64,000 bases of DNA from Halopiger xanaduensis SH-6. Lineage in GTDB: Archaea; Halobacteriota; Halobacteria; Halobacteriales; Natrialbaceae. The notes beneath the pieces were generated by a model. The model had not been told where the DNA came from and ran no database searches. It saw only the letters and a program-made list of their open reading frames with translations. The position numbers and the translations under genes are program-made. How positions within the stretch are numbered: position 1 is the first letter of the stretch; each line of letters starts with the position of its first letter. This document shows, in pieces, positions 50,869 to 59,812 of the stretch. The stretch lies in NCBI RefSeq assembly GCF_000217715.1, contig NC_015666.1:2926270-2990269 (forward strand), read 5' to 3'.

Positions 50869-52500
50869 CTAGTCGTGTCTGAAACTCCGCTGGCCCGTAA
50901 ACACCATCGCCATCCCGTGCTCGTCCGCGGCTTCGATCACGTCCTCGTCGTTGACCGAGCCGCCGGGCTGGATAACCGCCTCGATGCCCACCTCGGCGGC
51001 CTCCTCGATGCCGTCGGGGAACGGGAAGAAGGCGTCCGAGGCCATGACCGCACCCTCGGCGTCCTTGCCCTCCGCGTGCTCGTCGGCCTTCATCGCCGCC
51101 AAGCGGACCGCGTCGACGCGGGACACCTGGCCCATGCCGATGCCGACCGTCTCGGTGCCGTCTGCGAAGAGGATGCCGTTCGATTTGACGTGCTTGAGCG
51201 TCTGCCACGCGAACACCATCGTCTCGAGTTCCTCCTCTGTCGGCTCGCGCTCGGTGACGATCTCGAGGTCGTCGACCGAGATCGACTGCAGGTCGCGTTC
51301 CTGCACGAGTCGGCCGCCCACCAGCGGCTTTTCAGTGAAGCGCTCCGTGCGCTCGCCCAGTTCGCCAACGTCGAGCACGCGCAGGTTCTCCTTCTCGAAG
51401 AGCACCTCGAGGGCGTCGTCGGTGTAGCCGGGCGCGACGACGACCTCCTTGAACGAGTCGACGATCTGCTCCGCAGTGGCGGCGTCACACTCCCGATTCA
51501 GGGCGACGATGCCGCCGAAGGCGCTCATCGGGTCCGTCGAGAGGGCCTTCTCGTAAGCATCGGCCAGCGAATCGGCTGTCGCGCAGCCGGCTGGGTTGGT
51601 GTGCTTGATGACCGCCGCGGCGGGCTCGTCGAACTCCTTGATGAGGTTCAGGGCGCCGTCGGCGTCGTTGTAGTTGTTGTACGAGAGGGCCTTCGCGCCC
51701 TCGTTCAACTGGTCGGCGTGGACGACGCTGGCCTCGTCGCAGGTGTAGTCGGCGTAGACGGCGGCGTCCTGGTGCGGATTCTCGCCGTATCGGAGGGTGT
51801 CCGCGCGGTCGCTCGAGACGAGCCGCCGGTTCGGCAGCCCCTCGGAATCCGGAGCCGTCGGAGTATCGGCGTCGACAGTCACCTCGCCCGCCTCGAGATC
51901 CACGTCTACGGCGTCCTCGGCGAACCACTTCACGGCGCGGGGGTACGCGCGGAACTCGCCCTCGTAGAGAACCCGCTCCTTGAGCGTCTCCTCGTCGTCG
52001 CCCTCGTAGACCGGGATCGGCTCCTGGGTGACGATCGGGCCGGCGTCGACCTCGCTCTCGACGACCCCGCCCTCGTCGTCGGTCGCGTCGGTGACGACGT
52101 GGACCGTACAGCCGGTAACCGAGACGCCCGCCTCGAGCGCGTCGCCCCATGCGTCCATCCCCGGGAACGACGGCAGCAGCGCGGGGTGGACGTTCAGCGT
52201 GGTCGGGGCTTCCTCGAGGAATGTGTCCGAGAGGATACGCATGTAGCCGTCGAGACAGACTAAGTCGAAGTCGTAGTCCGACAGGGCCTCGAGCACCGCT
52301 TCCTCGTGCTCGCGGCGGCTCATGCCATCCTCGAGCGGGACGATTTCGGTCGGAATTCCGCGCTCGGCGGCGGCCTCGAGCACCGGCGCGTCCTCGTCGT
52401 TCGTCAGGACGACGGCGAGTTCGGCCCTGCCCGGCCGTCTGTCGGCGATGTTCAACAGGTTACGCCCTCGGTTGCCGGCCATCCCGGCGATTCGCGTCAT
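50869..52500 (-). CDS. purNH: PurN-PurH fusion: GAR and AICAR formyltransferases
   Basis: A 543-residue bifunctional purine enzyme typical of haloarchaea. Residues 1-190 form the glycinamide-ribonucleotide formyltransferase ('MTRIAGMAGNRGRNLLNIAD', 'LVCLDGYMRILSD', catalytic 'LNVHPALLPSFPGMDAWGDAL', 'GCTVHVV'). From about 230 it is the AICAR formyltransferase domain of PurH ('RYGENPHQDAAVYADY', 'LSYNNYNDADGALNLIKEF', 'IKHTNPAGCA', 'FAWQTLKHVKSNGILFADG', 'FFPFPDGIEEAAEVGIEAVIQPGGSVND'). The IMP cyclohydrolase domain of bacterial PurH is missing, and archaea use a separate cyclohydrolase. Both halves use formyl-tetrahydrofolate. It is divergent from purB. Confidence 0.93.
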   Translation of the reverse strand: MTRIAGMAGNRGRNLLNIADRRPGRAELAVVLTNDEDAPVLEAAAERGIPTEIVPLEDGMSRREHEEAVLEALSDYDFDLVCLDGYMRILSDTFLEEAPTTLNVHPALLPSFPGMDAWGDALEAGVSVTGCTVHVVTDATDDEGGVVESEVDAGPIVTQEPIPVYEGDDEETLKERVLYEGEFRAYPRAVKWFAEDAVDVDLEAGEVTVDADTPTAPDSEGLPNRRLVSSDRADTLRYGENPHQDAAVYADYTCDEASVVHADQLNEGAKALSYNNYNDADGALNLIKEFDEPAAAVIKHTNPAGCATADSLADAYEKALSTDPMSAFGGIVALNRECDAATAEQIVDSFKEVVVAPGYTDDALEVLFEKENLRVLDVGELGERTERFTEKPLVGGRLVQERDLQSISVDDLEIVTEREPTEEELETMVFAWQTLKHVKSNGILFADGTETVGIGMGQVSRVDAVRLAAMKADEHAEGKDAEGAVMASDAFFPFPDGIEEAAEVGIEAVIQPGGSVNDEDVIEAADEHGMAMVFTGQRSFRHD

Positions 52501-52676
52501 GGTCGTATGCGCTCCCGCGAAGGGGAAAGCCGTTGCGGTCTCGGGCGCCGATGTATACACGAACGCGTATTACTACGGTTGTAATCGCTCAGTGTCGCCT
52601 CGAGGTATGCACGCTCGTGCGCCCCTCGGGCCGTGGTTTCGATACGCTTTTGCACCGCGCTGGGAAGATGCACACA

Positions 52677-54074
52677 ATGACCGAGACAGACGCCCTGTAC
52701 GCCGTCTCGCCGCTCGACGGGCGGTACAGCAGCCGGACCGCACCGCTGTCGCCGTACGCGAGCGAGGCCGCGCTCATGCGCGCTCGCGTCCGCGTCGAAG
52801 TCGAGTACCTGCTCGCGCTGGCCGACCTCGAGGCCACGCCGCTCGAGATCGACACCGACGAACGCGAGCACCTGCGAGGGCTCTACGAGCACTTCGCCCA
52901 GAAGGACGCCCAGTTGATCAAGAAACTCGAGACGGAGGGCCACGCCGGCTTCGAGGCGACGAACCACGACGTCAAGGCGGTCGAGTACTTCGTCCGCCAC
53001 CGGCTGCCCGAGGGCAGCGACGCCTCGGCGTGGATCCACTTCGGACTGACCAGCGAGGACGTGAACAACCTCGCCCACCGGCTGCTCGTCCGCGGCGCGA
53101 TCGACGAAGTGCTCCTGCCGGCGCTGTACGACGTGCGCGACGCGCTCGCCGAGATGGCCCGGGACTATCGCGACGTCCCCATGCTAGCCCGGACCCACGG
53201 CCAGCCGGCCACGCCGACCACCTTCGGCAAGGAGATGGCGGTCTACGCCTCGCGGCTCGGCCGCGCGACCGGCCGCATCCGGCGGGCGACGGACGCCCTC
53301 AGCGGGAAGCTCGGCGGCGCGTCGGGCACCTACGCCGCCCACGTCGCGGCCTATCCCGACGTCGACTGGCAGGCGTTCGCCGAGGAGTTCGTGACCGAGG
53401 GGCTGGGCCTCGAGTTCGAACCCCTCACCACGCAGGTCAACCCCTGCGACGACCTCGCGGCCGTCTTCGATGCGTTCCGCGGCGCGAACAACGTCATTCT
53501 CGACCTGGATCTGGACGTCTGGCTCTACGTCTCCGACCGCTATCTCGGCCAGGAGGCCGTCGAAGGGGAAACGGGCTCGTCGACGATGCCCCACAAGGTC
53601 AACCCGATCGACTTCGAGAACAGCGAAGGCAACCTCTCGAAGGCGAACTCCGATCTCGAGTTCCTCGCCGACTATATCACGACCTCGCGGCTCCAGCGGG
53701 ACCTTTCCGATTCGACGGTCAAGCGCAACATCGGCGCGGCCTTCGCGCACTGTCTCATCGGCTACGGGAAGACGCAGGCCGGCCTCGAGAAGGTCGTCCC
53801 CAACGAGAAAGTCATGCGCGAGGACCTCGAGTCCACCCCCGAAATCATCGGCGAGGCCGTCCAGACGATCCTCCGCCGGGAAGGGCAGGAGGACGCCTAC
53901 GAGCAGGTCAAGGCGCTGACCCGCGGCAAGGACGTCACGCTCGCTGACTTCCGCGATCTGTTCGACGACCTCGTGGTCGACGAGGACGTCCGCGAGGAAC
54001 TTCGGAACCTGACGCCCGCGGGCTACACCGGCGTCGCGAGCGAGTTGGTCGACGACCTCGAGCGGCCCGAATAA
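52677..54074 (+). CDS. purB: adenylosuccinate lyase
   Basis: A 465-residue fumarase/aspartase-superfamily enzyme acting twice in purine synthesis, releasing fumarate from SAICAR and from adenylosuccinate. It has 'LYAVSPLDGRYSSRTAPLSPY' at the start, 'TNHDVKAVEYFVR', the catalytic 'HFGLTSEDVNNLAHRL', 'LARTHGQPATPTTFGKEMAVY' and the signature loop 'GETGSSTMPHKVNPIDFENSEGN'. Length is normal. I start at ATG 52677 (MTETDALYAVS); an ATG three codons upstream is equally possible. The 176-base gap to purNH contains ATTAC-N7-GTAAT (52569-52585), a possible shared operator. Confidence 0.94.
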   Translation: MTETDALYAVSPLDGRYSSRTAPLSPYASEAALMRARVRVEVEYLLALADLEATPLEIDTDEREHLRGLYEHFAQKDAQLIKKLETEGHAGFEATNHDVKAVEYFVRHRLPEGSDASAWIHFGLTSEDVNNLAHRLLVRGAIDEVLLPALYDVRDALAEMARDYRDVPMLARTHGQPATPTTFGKEMAVYASRLGRATGRIRRATDALSGKLGGASGTYAAHVAAYPDVDWQAFAEEFVTEGLGLEFEPLTTQVNPCDDLAAVFDAFRGANNVILDLDLDVWLYVSDRYLGQEAVEGETGSSTMPHKVNPIDFENSEGNLSKANSDLEFLADYITTSRLQRDLSDSTVKRNIGAAFAHCLIGYGKTQAGLEKVVPNEKVMREDLESTPEIIGEAVQTILRREGQEDAYEQVKALTRGKDVTLADFRDLFDDLVVDEDVREELRNLTPAGYTGVASELVDDLERPE

Positions 54075-54201
54075 GCGGGTCGATTTGAGCGACGGGTTGG
54101 TGGTCCGATCGGACCGACGCGACCGACGCACTGACGCGATTTCGCCCCACGAACGGTTCCGAAATCGTGACAGTATTGGGGGCGCCGTTCCGAAACTCGA
54201 T

Positions 54202-54624
54202 ATGGAGTATCTGCTGTGGGTCGTCGTCGCGTTTCTCACCTACGGGCTGATGGCCCCGCTGACGAGTTCGGTGACGGAGGACGTGCCGCCCGCGGTCGCG
54301 CTGTTCCTCTCGACGGTGATCTTTCTCTGCGCGACTAGCGGCGTACTCCTCGTGACGGGAACCGGTACCCCCGCGGACGCCGCCAGTCCCGCGGCGGGCT
54401 ACGTCTACGTCGCCGGCCTGTTCCTCTCGACTGGTATCCTCGCGTACTACCAGGCGCTCGAAATCGGCCCCGTAAGCACCGTCGTGCCGATCTACGGGCT
54501 CTTTATCGTCGGCAGTTCGCTGGTCGGCATCGCCTTCCTCGGCGAGGAGCTGACTGCGACTCGAGCCGCCGGCATCGGCGTGGCGGCACTCGCGATCTAC
54601 CTCGCGGCCGGAGGTGAGGAGTGA
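54202..54624 (+). CDS. half-size EamA/DMT membrane protein, first of a pair
   Basis: A 140-residue protein with four to five membrane helices, equal to one EamA repeat of the drug/metabolite transporter superfamily. The C-terminal part 'LEIGPVSTVVPIYGLFIVGSSLVGIAFLGEELT' is the typical EamA end. The next gene (54624-55040) is a paralogue with a near-identical segment, and the two overlap by one base. I infer a heterodimeric exporter or importer in which each gene supplies one repeat; the substrate is unknown. ATG 54202 (MEYLLWVVV) is used, since upstream sequence is basic and unlike the family. Confidence 0.8.
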   Translation: MEYLLWVVVAFLTYGLMAPLTSSVTEDVPPAVALFLSTVIFLCATSGVLLVTGTGTPADAASPAAGYVYVAGLFLSTGILAYYQALEIGPVSTVVPIYGLFIVGSSLVGIAFLGEELTATRAAGIGVAALAIYLAAGGEE

Positions 54625-55040
54625 TGAAGCGGTACCTCTCGCTCTCGATCGTGGCCTGCCTGGCCTACAGCCTGGTCGCCCCGCTGCTCTCGATCGCGAT
54701 GACCGACCTCCCGAGCACGGTGGCGGTCTTCCTCTCGAACTCGGTGATGCTCGTCGTCGTCGGGCTGGTGATCGTCTACCGCGGGCTCCCGGTCCGACGC
54801 TACCTCCGACACCCGCGAACGCCGCACCTCGTCGCGATGGGCGTGCTGCTGAGCGTCGGCCTGCTGACCTACTACCGGGCGCTGGAACTCGGCCCCGTCA
54901 GCGTCGTCGTGCCGATCTACGGCCTGTTTATCGTCGTCAGTTCGCTGGTCGGCATCGTCGCCTTCGACGAGACCGTCACGCCGCGCAAGGTCGCGGCCAT
55001 CGGGCTGAGCGTCGTGGCCATCGCGTTGATGTCGATCTAA
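54624..55040 (+). CDS. half-size EamA/DMT membrane protein, second of a pair
   Basis: A 138-residue protein with four to five helices (MKRYLSLSIVACLAYSLVAP...). The segment 'LELGPVSVVVPIYGLFIVVSSLVGIVAFDETVT' aligns with the preceding protein over its C-terminal half, marking a tandem duplication that has since diverged. The start overlaps the stop of the upstream gene (TGATG), so translation is coupled and equal amounts are likely. Standard EamA transporters have both repeats in one chain of about 300 residues; here they are split. The ligand is unknown. Confidence 0.8.
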   Translation: MKRYLSLSIVACLAYSLVAPLLSIAMTDLPSTVAVFLSNSVMLVVVGLVIVYRGLPVRRYLRHPRTPHLVAMGVLLSVGLLTYYRALELGPVSVVVPIYGLFIVVSSLVGIVAFDETVTPRKVAAIGLSVVAIALMSI

Positions 55041-55065
55041 CTGACGGTCGGCGTGAAAACAGTGC

Positions 55066-56202
55066 TCAGCCGACGAGTTCGACGAGCGTCTTCTCGAGCG
55101 CGTCCGCCGCCGCCCGAACGTCCGGGAGCCGCACGTACTCGCGTTCGGAGTGTGCGACGCCGCCCTCGTCGTCCTCGAGGACGCCCGGCCCGAAGACGAC
55201 GGTCGGCGCGTCGGCGGCGAAGAAGCCGGCTTCGGTCGCCGCACCGAACGGCCGCACGTCGCCGCCGCTCGCGTCCCGCAGCGTCCGCACCAAGCGGTCG
55301 TCCGCATCGGTCACGAACGGCTTCGGGAACGGCGTGTCCGGGCGGATGAGGTCGACCGAGACCTCGAGGCCGTCCGGCACGCGGTCCTGCGCCTTGAGGT
55401 AGGCCTCGAGATCCGCTCGGAACGAGTCGGCGGTCTCTGGAGGAACGCTTCGGCGGTCGAACGTCACCGTACACGCCTCGGGAACGCGGTTCGGCGCCTC
55501 GCCGCCCTCGAGCATCGTCGCCGTGAGTTTCGGCGCGCCGAGTACCTCGTCCTCGTCGGGCCCCGATTCGTCGTCGTAGCGCCGGAGCGCCTCGAGGACG
55601 CTCGCGAGGCCGAAGACGGCGTTTCGCTCGGCGGGCACCTGCGCGGCGTGGCCGCCCTCGCCGCGGATCGTGACCGTCCCCTCGCACTGGCCGCGGGCGG
55701 CGATGCAGACGTCGAGATTCGTGGGTTCGCCGACGACGAAGCCGTCGGCAGACGGCGCCAGCGTCTCCTGTAGCCCTGCGGCGCCGGTCATCAGCGTCTC
55801 CTCGTCGTACGTGATCGCCAGCGTGACCCGGCCGGCGGTCGGCTCGACGCGCAGGAAGGCGGCCAGTAGGGCGGCCAGCGGCCCCTTCGCGTCGCAGGCG
55901 CCCCGACCGCGCACGACGTCGCCGTCGCGCTCGTAGGGGACGTGGGGCGCGACGGTGTCCATGTGGGTGTTCAGGACGATGTGTGGGCCATCCGCGTCGC
56001 CGTCGGTCTCGGACTCGCCCGCGCTCCCGCCTCGAGTCGCGAGCACGTTCCCCAGTTCGTCGACTTCGGGCTCGAGACCCGCGTCCCGAAGCGTCTCGCA
56101 CACCAACTCGCGCATCTCGGAGACGTCCTCGTGGGAGGGCGTTCCCACCGCCTCGGCGTGGAACTCGGCGAGGTCGAAGTCCGTATTGGCGTCGCCGCTC
56201 AT
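55066..56202 (-). CDS. dapE: M20 peptidase, probable succinyl-diaminopimelate desuccinylase
   Basis: A 378-residue zinc enzyme of the M20 (ArgE/DapE) family. Motifs are 'LVCETLRDAGLEPEVDELGNVLAT', 'HIVLNTHMDTVAPH' (first zinc His and Asp), 'GRGACDAKGPLAALLAAFL' (bridging Asp), 'YDEETLMTGAAGLQE' (catalytic Glu pair) and 'VVGEPTNLDVCIAARG'. Position behind lysA in a diaminopimelate cluster favours the desuccinylase step that follows DapD and the aminotransferase. ArgE or LysK-like activity is an alternative. The start follows the lysA stop by one base. Confidence 0.87.
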   Translation of the reverse strand: MSGDANTDFDLAEFHAEAVGTPSHEDVSEMRELVCETLRDAGLEPEVDELGNVLATRGGSAGESETDGDADGPHIVLNTHMDTVAPHVPYERDGDVVRGRGACDAKGPLAALLAAFLRVEPTAGRVTLAITYDEETLMTGAAGLQETLAPSADGFVVGEPTNLDVCIAARGQCEGTVTIRGEGGHAAQVPAERNAVFGLASVLEALRRYDDESGPDEDEVLGAPKLTATMLEGGEAPNRVPEACTVTFDRRSVPPETADSFRADLEAYLKAQDRVPDGLEVSVDLIRPDTPFPKPFVTDADDRLVRTLRDASGGDVRPFGAATEAGFFAADAPTVVFGPGVLEDDEGGVAHSEREYVRLPDVRAAADALEKTLVELVG

Positions 56203-56203
56203 C

Positions 56204-57457
56204 TCACTCGTCCCGCTCCGCCTCTCGCTCCACGCGCGTCACGTCCTCGAGCGTCTCCCGGCGCCGGACGACGCGGGCCTCGCCGTCCTCGAGGGCGACC
56301 TCGGCGGGCCGGGGCTGGGAGTGGAACTGGCTGGCGAGTTCGTAGCCGTAGGAGCCGGCGTTGCCGATCGCGATGACGTCCTCGCGCTCCGGCCGGGCGA
56401 TCGGCCGGTCGTGGGCGAAGACGTCGGCGCTGGTACAGACGGGGCCGCCGACGGTTACTTCGCGGGGCTCGCGGTCGGGCGAGCTGACGTTCAGCATCGG
56501 GTGGTAGGAGCCGAACATCGCGGGTCGAATGAGGGTCGCGAGGCTGGCGTCGATGCCGACGACGGTCGTGTCCGGCGCTTCCTTGATCGTGTTGACTTCC
56601 GAGAGGATCAGTCCCGCATCGGCGACGATGTAGCGGCCGGGCTCGAGTTTCAGTTGTGCGTCGAGGTCGCCGACGGCCTCGCGGACCATATCGGACGTTT
56701 TCTCGAGGTCCAGCGGCGCCTCGTCCTCGCGGTAGGGAACGCCGTAGCCGCCGCCGACGTCGACGAACTCGAGGTCCGCGTCGCCGACGCGGCGGGCCAT
56801 GTCGCCGACGCGGGAGATTGCGCGGCAGTGGTCCTCGAGGTCGTCGGTCAGCACGCCGCTGCCGGCGTGGGCGTGGATGCCGACGAGGTCGAACTCCTCG
56901 CGGACGCGGTCCGCCACGTCGGGAACGCGCTCGTAGGGGATGCCGAACTTCGCGTCGGCGCCGGTCGCGACCTTCTCGTGGTGGCCGGTGCCGATGCCGG
57001 GGTTGATCCGGATGGCGATGCGGCCGTCGTAGCCCCGCTCGGCGAGGCGGTCGAGGGTATCCGTCGCGCCGATCGTGATCGTCAGGCCCGGGTGCTCGGT
57101 GGCCAGATCGGCCGCGTAGTCGAGGTCGTGATCCGGCGGGTTGACGGCCGTGTACTGGAGTTCGTTCGGATCCGCGCCGGCGTCGATCGCCCGCTGCAGT
57201 TCGCCCCAGGCGGCACACTCGATCGTGCCGCCGGCCTCGAGGACCGCCTCGAGGACGGCTTTGCCCGTGTGCGCTTTCGCGGCGTACATCACGTGGGCGT
57301 CGGGAAAGGCCGCCGAGAAGCGGCTGTAGTTTTCCTTCACGCGATCGAGGTCCATCACGTACAGCGGCGTATCGTGCTCGTCTGCGAGGGCCTCGAGTTC
57401 CTCGAAATCCCAGTCGTCGAGCCGGCGAACGGCCGGCGAATCCGCGCGGTCGGTCAT
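56204..57457 (-). CDS. lysA: diaminopimelate decarboxylase
   Basis: A 417-residue fold-type III PLP enzyme making lysine from meso-diaminopimelate. The PLP lysine is in 'VMYAAKAHTGKAVLEAV', with 'GIHAHAGSGVL' for phosphate contact, 'EFVDVGGGYGVPYREDEAPLDLE', 'LEPGRYIVADAGLILSEVNTIK', 'GGPVCTSADVFAHDRPI' and 'NAGSYGYELASQFHSQPRPAEV' forming the substrate site. I start at ATG 57457 (MTDRADSPAVRRL). In many haloarchaea dapF lies between lysA and dapE; here the genes are one base apart and no epimerase is present in the window. Confidence 0.93.
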   Translation of the reverse strand: MTDRADSPAVRRLDDWDFEELEALADEHDTPLYVMDLDRVKENYSRFSAAFPDAHVMYAAKAHTGKAVLEAVLEAGGTIECAAWGELQRAIDAGADPNELQYTAVNPPDHDLDYAADLATEHPGLTITIGATDTLDRLAERGYDGRIAIRINPGIGTGHHEKVATGADAKFGIPYERVPDVADRVREEFDLVGIHAHAGSGVLTDDLEDHCRAISRVGDMARRVGDADLEFVDVGGGYGVPYREDEAPLDLEKTSDMVREAVGDLDAQLKLEPGRYIVADAGLILSEVNTIKEAPDTTVVGIDASLATLIRPAMFGSYHPMLNVSSPDREPREVTVGGPVCTSADVFAHDRPIARPEREDVIAIGNAGSYGYELASQFHSQPRPAEVALEDGEARVVRRRETLEDVTRVEREAERDE

Positions 57458-57538
57458 TGTCGAGTGCAAGTGACCGCGAGGATTCAAGGGTTTGGGTTCC
57501 GGTTTCATCCGCCAGGCTACGCGACGGCGAGCGACTTC

Positions 57539-57979
57539 CTACCGACGCGTTTCAGCTTCCGACAGCAACTCGCCCGTCTCCTTGTAGTGGGCGTGCTCGA
57601 GCCACTCTGTCCGGAACGGTAATCCGTCGTAGCGGACCGTTCCCTGGCGCGGATCGTAGTCGACGATGCCGGCCGCCTCGAGCCGTGGGAGCTGGTTGTG
57701 GTGCAGGTCGTGTGCGATCCGACCCTCGAGTGCGTCGTTGGACTCGGCCGCGCCGCTCGCTTCGACGTCGGCGAGCCACGAGACGAGTTGCGAGCGTTCG
57801 ACGACCGCACCGTCCGCGGTCGCGAGCGCGTAGAGTAGCCACCGTCGGCGGGAGTTCGACAGCAGGGAAAACAGCTCGTCTAGTCTGTTCGTAGTGGCTG
57901 GATCGGTGACGGCTGATTCCGTCGGGGACGGTCGGTCCGGCGTCGATTCGTTCGATCCCCGGCGGATTCGCTCACCCAT
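57539..57979 (-). CDS. DUF7344-type winged-helix regulator inside the dap cluster
   Basis: A 146-residue protein with a winged-helix DNA-binding pattern: 'LFSLLSNSRRRWLLYALATADGAVVERSQLVSWLADVEA', 'IAHDLHHNQLPRLEAAGIVDYDPRQGTVRYDG'. This is the haloarchaeal DUF7344/ArsR-like type. It separates dapD from lysA and may control the lysine genes or itself. An inverted repeat (58024-58057) lies 45 bases before its start codon. The ligand is unknown; a role in lysine control is inference from location. Confidence 0.8.
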   Translation of the reverse strand: MGERIRRGSNESTPDRPSPTESAVTDPATTNRLDELFSLLSNSRRRWLLYALATADGAVVERSQLVSWLADVEASGAAESNDALEGRIAHDLHHNQLPRLEAAGIVDYDPRQGTVRYDGLPFRTEWLEHAHYKETGELLSEAETRR

Positions 57980-58023
57980 GGGATTACAGGGACTCGAGCG
58001 ACCGAAAAGCCTTGCTAGGAGTG

Positions 58024-58057
58024 ATACCGTTTCTCACGTACCGGAGGAGAACGGTAT
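58024..58057. promoter_or_regulatory. inverted repeat upstream of the DUF7344 regulator
   Basis: ATACCGTT (58024-58031) is mirrored exactly by AACGGTAT (58050-58057), with 18 bases between. It lies between the 3' end of dapD and the regulator gene and could be an autoregulatory operator. GTGATACCGT, which includes the left arm, also occurs next to the TATA box of the sugar-acid dehydratase near 11835-11844. Confidence 0.5.
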
Positions 58058-58125
58058 ATAGAGATATGTACTCGACGGGAGAGGATGTGCCTTCCCTGTT
58101 TTGCCCAGGGAGACGCCGCGGTCGC

Positions 58126-58962
58126 TTACCCTCGCAGCGCGTCCTCGCGCTCGGTCGCCTCGAGCGTCTCCGTCTCGAGGTCAGTGGCGACGACGGCGGG
58201 CTTGTAGGCGCCGCCCTCGAAGAGATCGTGGTCGCTGACCGAGGACTCGACGAAGCGGGTGAACGCGCGGCGGTCGGCGGGCAGTTCGCCGTAGAGCACT
58301 TCCTCCTCGACGAGGTCGTAGACCGGGATGCGCGGCGTCAGGAGCGTGTTCTCGCCGACGACGCTGTTCTCGCCGACGACGAACCCGGAGGTGACCCGAC
58401 AGCCCGCGCCCAGCGAGACGTTGTCCTCGATGATGACCGGCGCGTTCTCAACCGGCTCGAGGACGCCGCCGATGAGGGTGTTCGCACCGAGCTTGACGTT
58501 CTCGCCGATCTGGGCGCACGATCCCACGGTGTCGCAGGAGTCGACGAGCGTCCCGTCGCCGACGTAGGCGCCGATGTTGACGAAGCTCGGGCTCATCATG
58601 ATGCAGTCCGAGCCGAGGTAGGCGCCCCGGCGGATCGTCGTCCCGTCGGGCGTGTTGCGAGTGCCCCGGTCGCCCAGGTCCTCGGTCTCGCGCAGCGGGA
58701 GCACGTCGTAGTGGTCGACGCCGCCGTAGTCGTAGGCCTGGTTCTCGCGGAGACCGAAGTTCAGCAGGATGCCCTGCTTGACCCACTCGTTGGCCTCCCA
58801 CTCGCCGTTGCGCTTCTCGGCGGCGCGAACCTCGCCGTCCTCGAGGGCCTCGAGGAAGGCGTCGATCGTCGCGTACTCGTCCTCGCCGGCGCTCTCGGCG
58901 TCGACGTCGTCGTTCTGGTAGCGGTCCCACAGCTCGGAAACCTCGCTCTCGAGTGCGCTCAT
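58126..58962 (-). CDS. dapD: tetrahydrodipicolinate N-succinyltransferase
   Basis: A 278-residue left-handed beta-helix acyltransferase that succinylates tetrahydrodipicolinate with succinyl-CoA, the committing step of the succinylase lysine branch. The N-terminal helical part ('LESEVSELWDRYQNDD') is followed by hexapeptide repeats from 'TRNTPDGTTIRRGAYLGSDCIMMSPSFVNIGAYVGDGTLVDSCDTVGSCAQIGENVKLGANTLIGGVLEP' onward. That stretch includes the family motif around 'SPSFVNIGAYV'. Length is normal. The presence of dapD together with dapE indicates the succinylated and not the aminotransferase-only route. Confidence 0.93.
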   Translation of the reverse strand: MSALESEVSELWDRYQNDDVDAESAGEDEYATIDAFLEALEDGEVRAAEKRNGEWEANEWVKQGILLNFGLRENQAYDYGGVDHYDVLPLRETEDLGDRGTRNTPDGTTIRRGAYLGSDCIMMSPSFVNIGAYVGDGTLVDSCDTVGSCAQIGENVKLGANTLIGGVLEPVENAPVIIEDNVSLGAGCRVTSGFVVGENSVVGENTLLTPRIPVYDLVEEEVLYGELPADRRAFTRFVESSVSDHDLFEGGAYKPAVVATDLETETLEATEREDALRG

Positions 58963-59044
58963 TGCTGTCGGGAGATGACGAGCGGAGTGCTAAAGTTCCA
59001 TCCCTTCCGGCCCGGCCAGCGCGGTTCGCGAAACGGAGCCGGCG

Positions 59045-59812
59045 CTACGACGCGATGACGTCCGCGAAATCGTAGCTGCCGGGTTCGCGCTCGGCGAGCC
59101 AGACGGCTGCATCGACCGCGCCGGCGGCGAAGACGCCCCGGTCTTCCGCGCGGTGGGTCAGGCGGACCTCCTCGTGGTTGCCGGCGATGACGATCTCGTG
59201 CTCGCCGGTGATGTCGCCCGCGCGGAGGACGTGAACGCCGATCTCGCCCTCTTCGCGGGGATCGAACCCTTCGCGGCCGTGTTTCCGGTCCTTAAAATCG
59301 CCGTTGGCTTCGATCTCCTCGAGCAGGCGGTTCGCCGTCCCGCTCGGCGCGTCGCGCTTTCCGTTGTGGTGGGTCTCGACGAGTTCGACGTCGTACCCCT
59401 CCAGACTCTGGACGGCGTCGCCGACGACGTTGACGAGCGCCTGGACGCCGCGGGCGAAGTTCGGCGCGTGGAGTACCGGAATCTCGTCGCTGGCGGCCTG
59501 CAGTGTCTCCCGCTGGTCGTCGTCGAACCCCGTCGTCCCGGTAACGAAGGGGACGCCCGCCTCGGCGCAGGCCCGGACGTACTCGAGAGCCGATTCGGGG
59601 CCGGTGAAGTCGATAACGGCGTCTGGCTCGCGGTCGGCGACCAGCGCGTCGAACTCCGCCGCCGGCTGGACGTCGACGCCCGCGACATTGTCGTCGTCGG
59701 GGTCGCGATTGACCGCGAACGCGACCTCGCAGTCCTCGCGCTCGGCGACGGCCGCGATCACTTCCCGGCCCATGCGGCCGGTCGCACCGGTGACGCCGAT
59801 CCGCGTCGTCAT
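59045..59812 (-). CDS. dapB: 4-hydroxy-tetrahydrodipicolinate reductase
   Basis: A 255-residue NAD(P)H-dependent reductase of lysine synthesis. The Rossmann motif 'RIGVTGATGRMGREVIAAVA', the segment 'VIDFTGPESALEYVRACAEAGVPFVTGTTGF', 'VLHAPNFARGVQALVNVVG' and the catalytic 'ELVETHHNGKRDAPSGTANRLLEEI' (E-x-H-H-x-x-K-x-D-x-P-S-G-T) are all present. The start overlaps the dapA stop by four bases (ATGA), so the two first steps are translationally coupled. Confidence 0.94.
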   Translation of the reverse strand: MTTRIGVTGATGRMGREVIAAVAEREDCEVAFAVNRDPDDDNVAGVDVQPAAEFDALVADREPDAVIDFTGPESALEYVRACAEAGVPFVTGTTGFDDDQRETLQAASDEIPVLHAPNFARGVQALVNVVGDAVQSLEGYDVELVETHHNGKRDAPSGTANRLLEEIEANGDFKDRKHGREGFDPREEGEIGVHVLRAGDITGEHEIVIAGNHEEVRLTHRAEDRGVFAAGAVDAAVWLAEREPGSYDFADVIAS

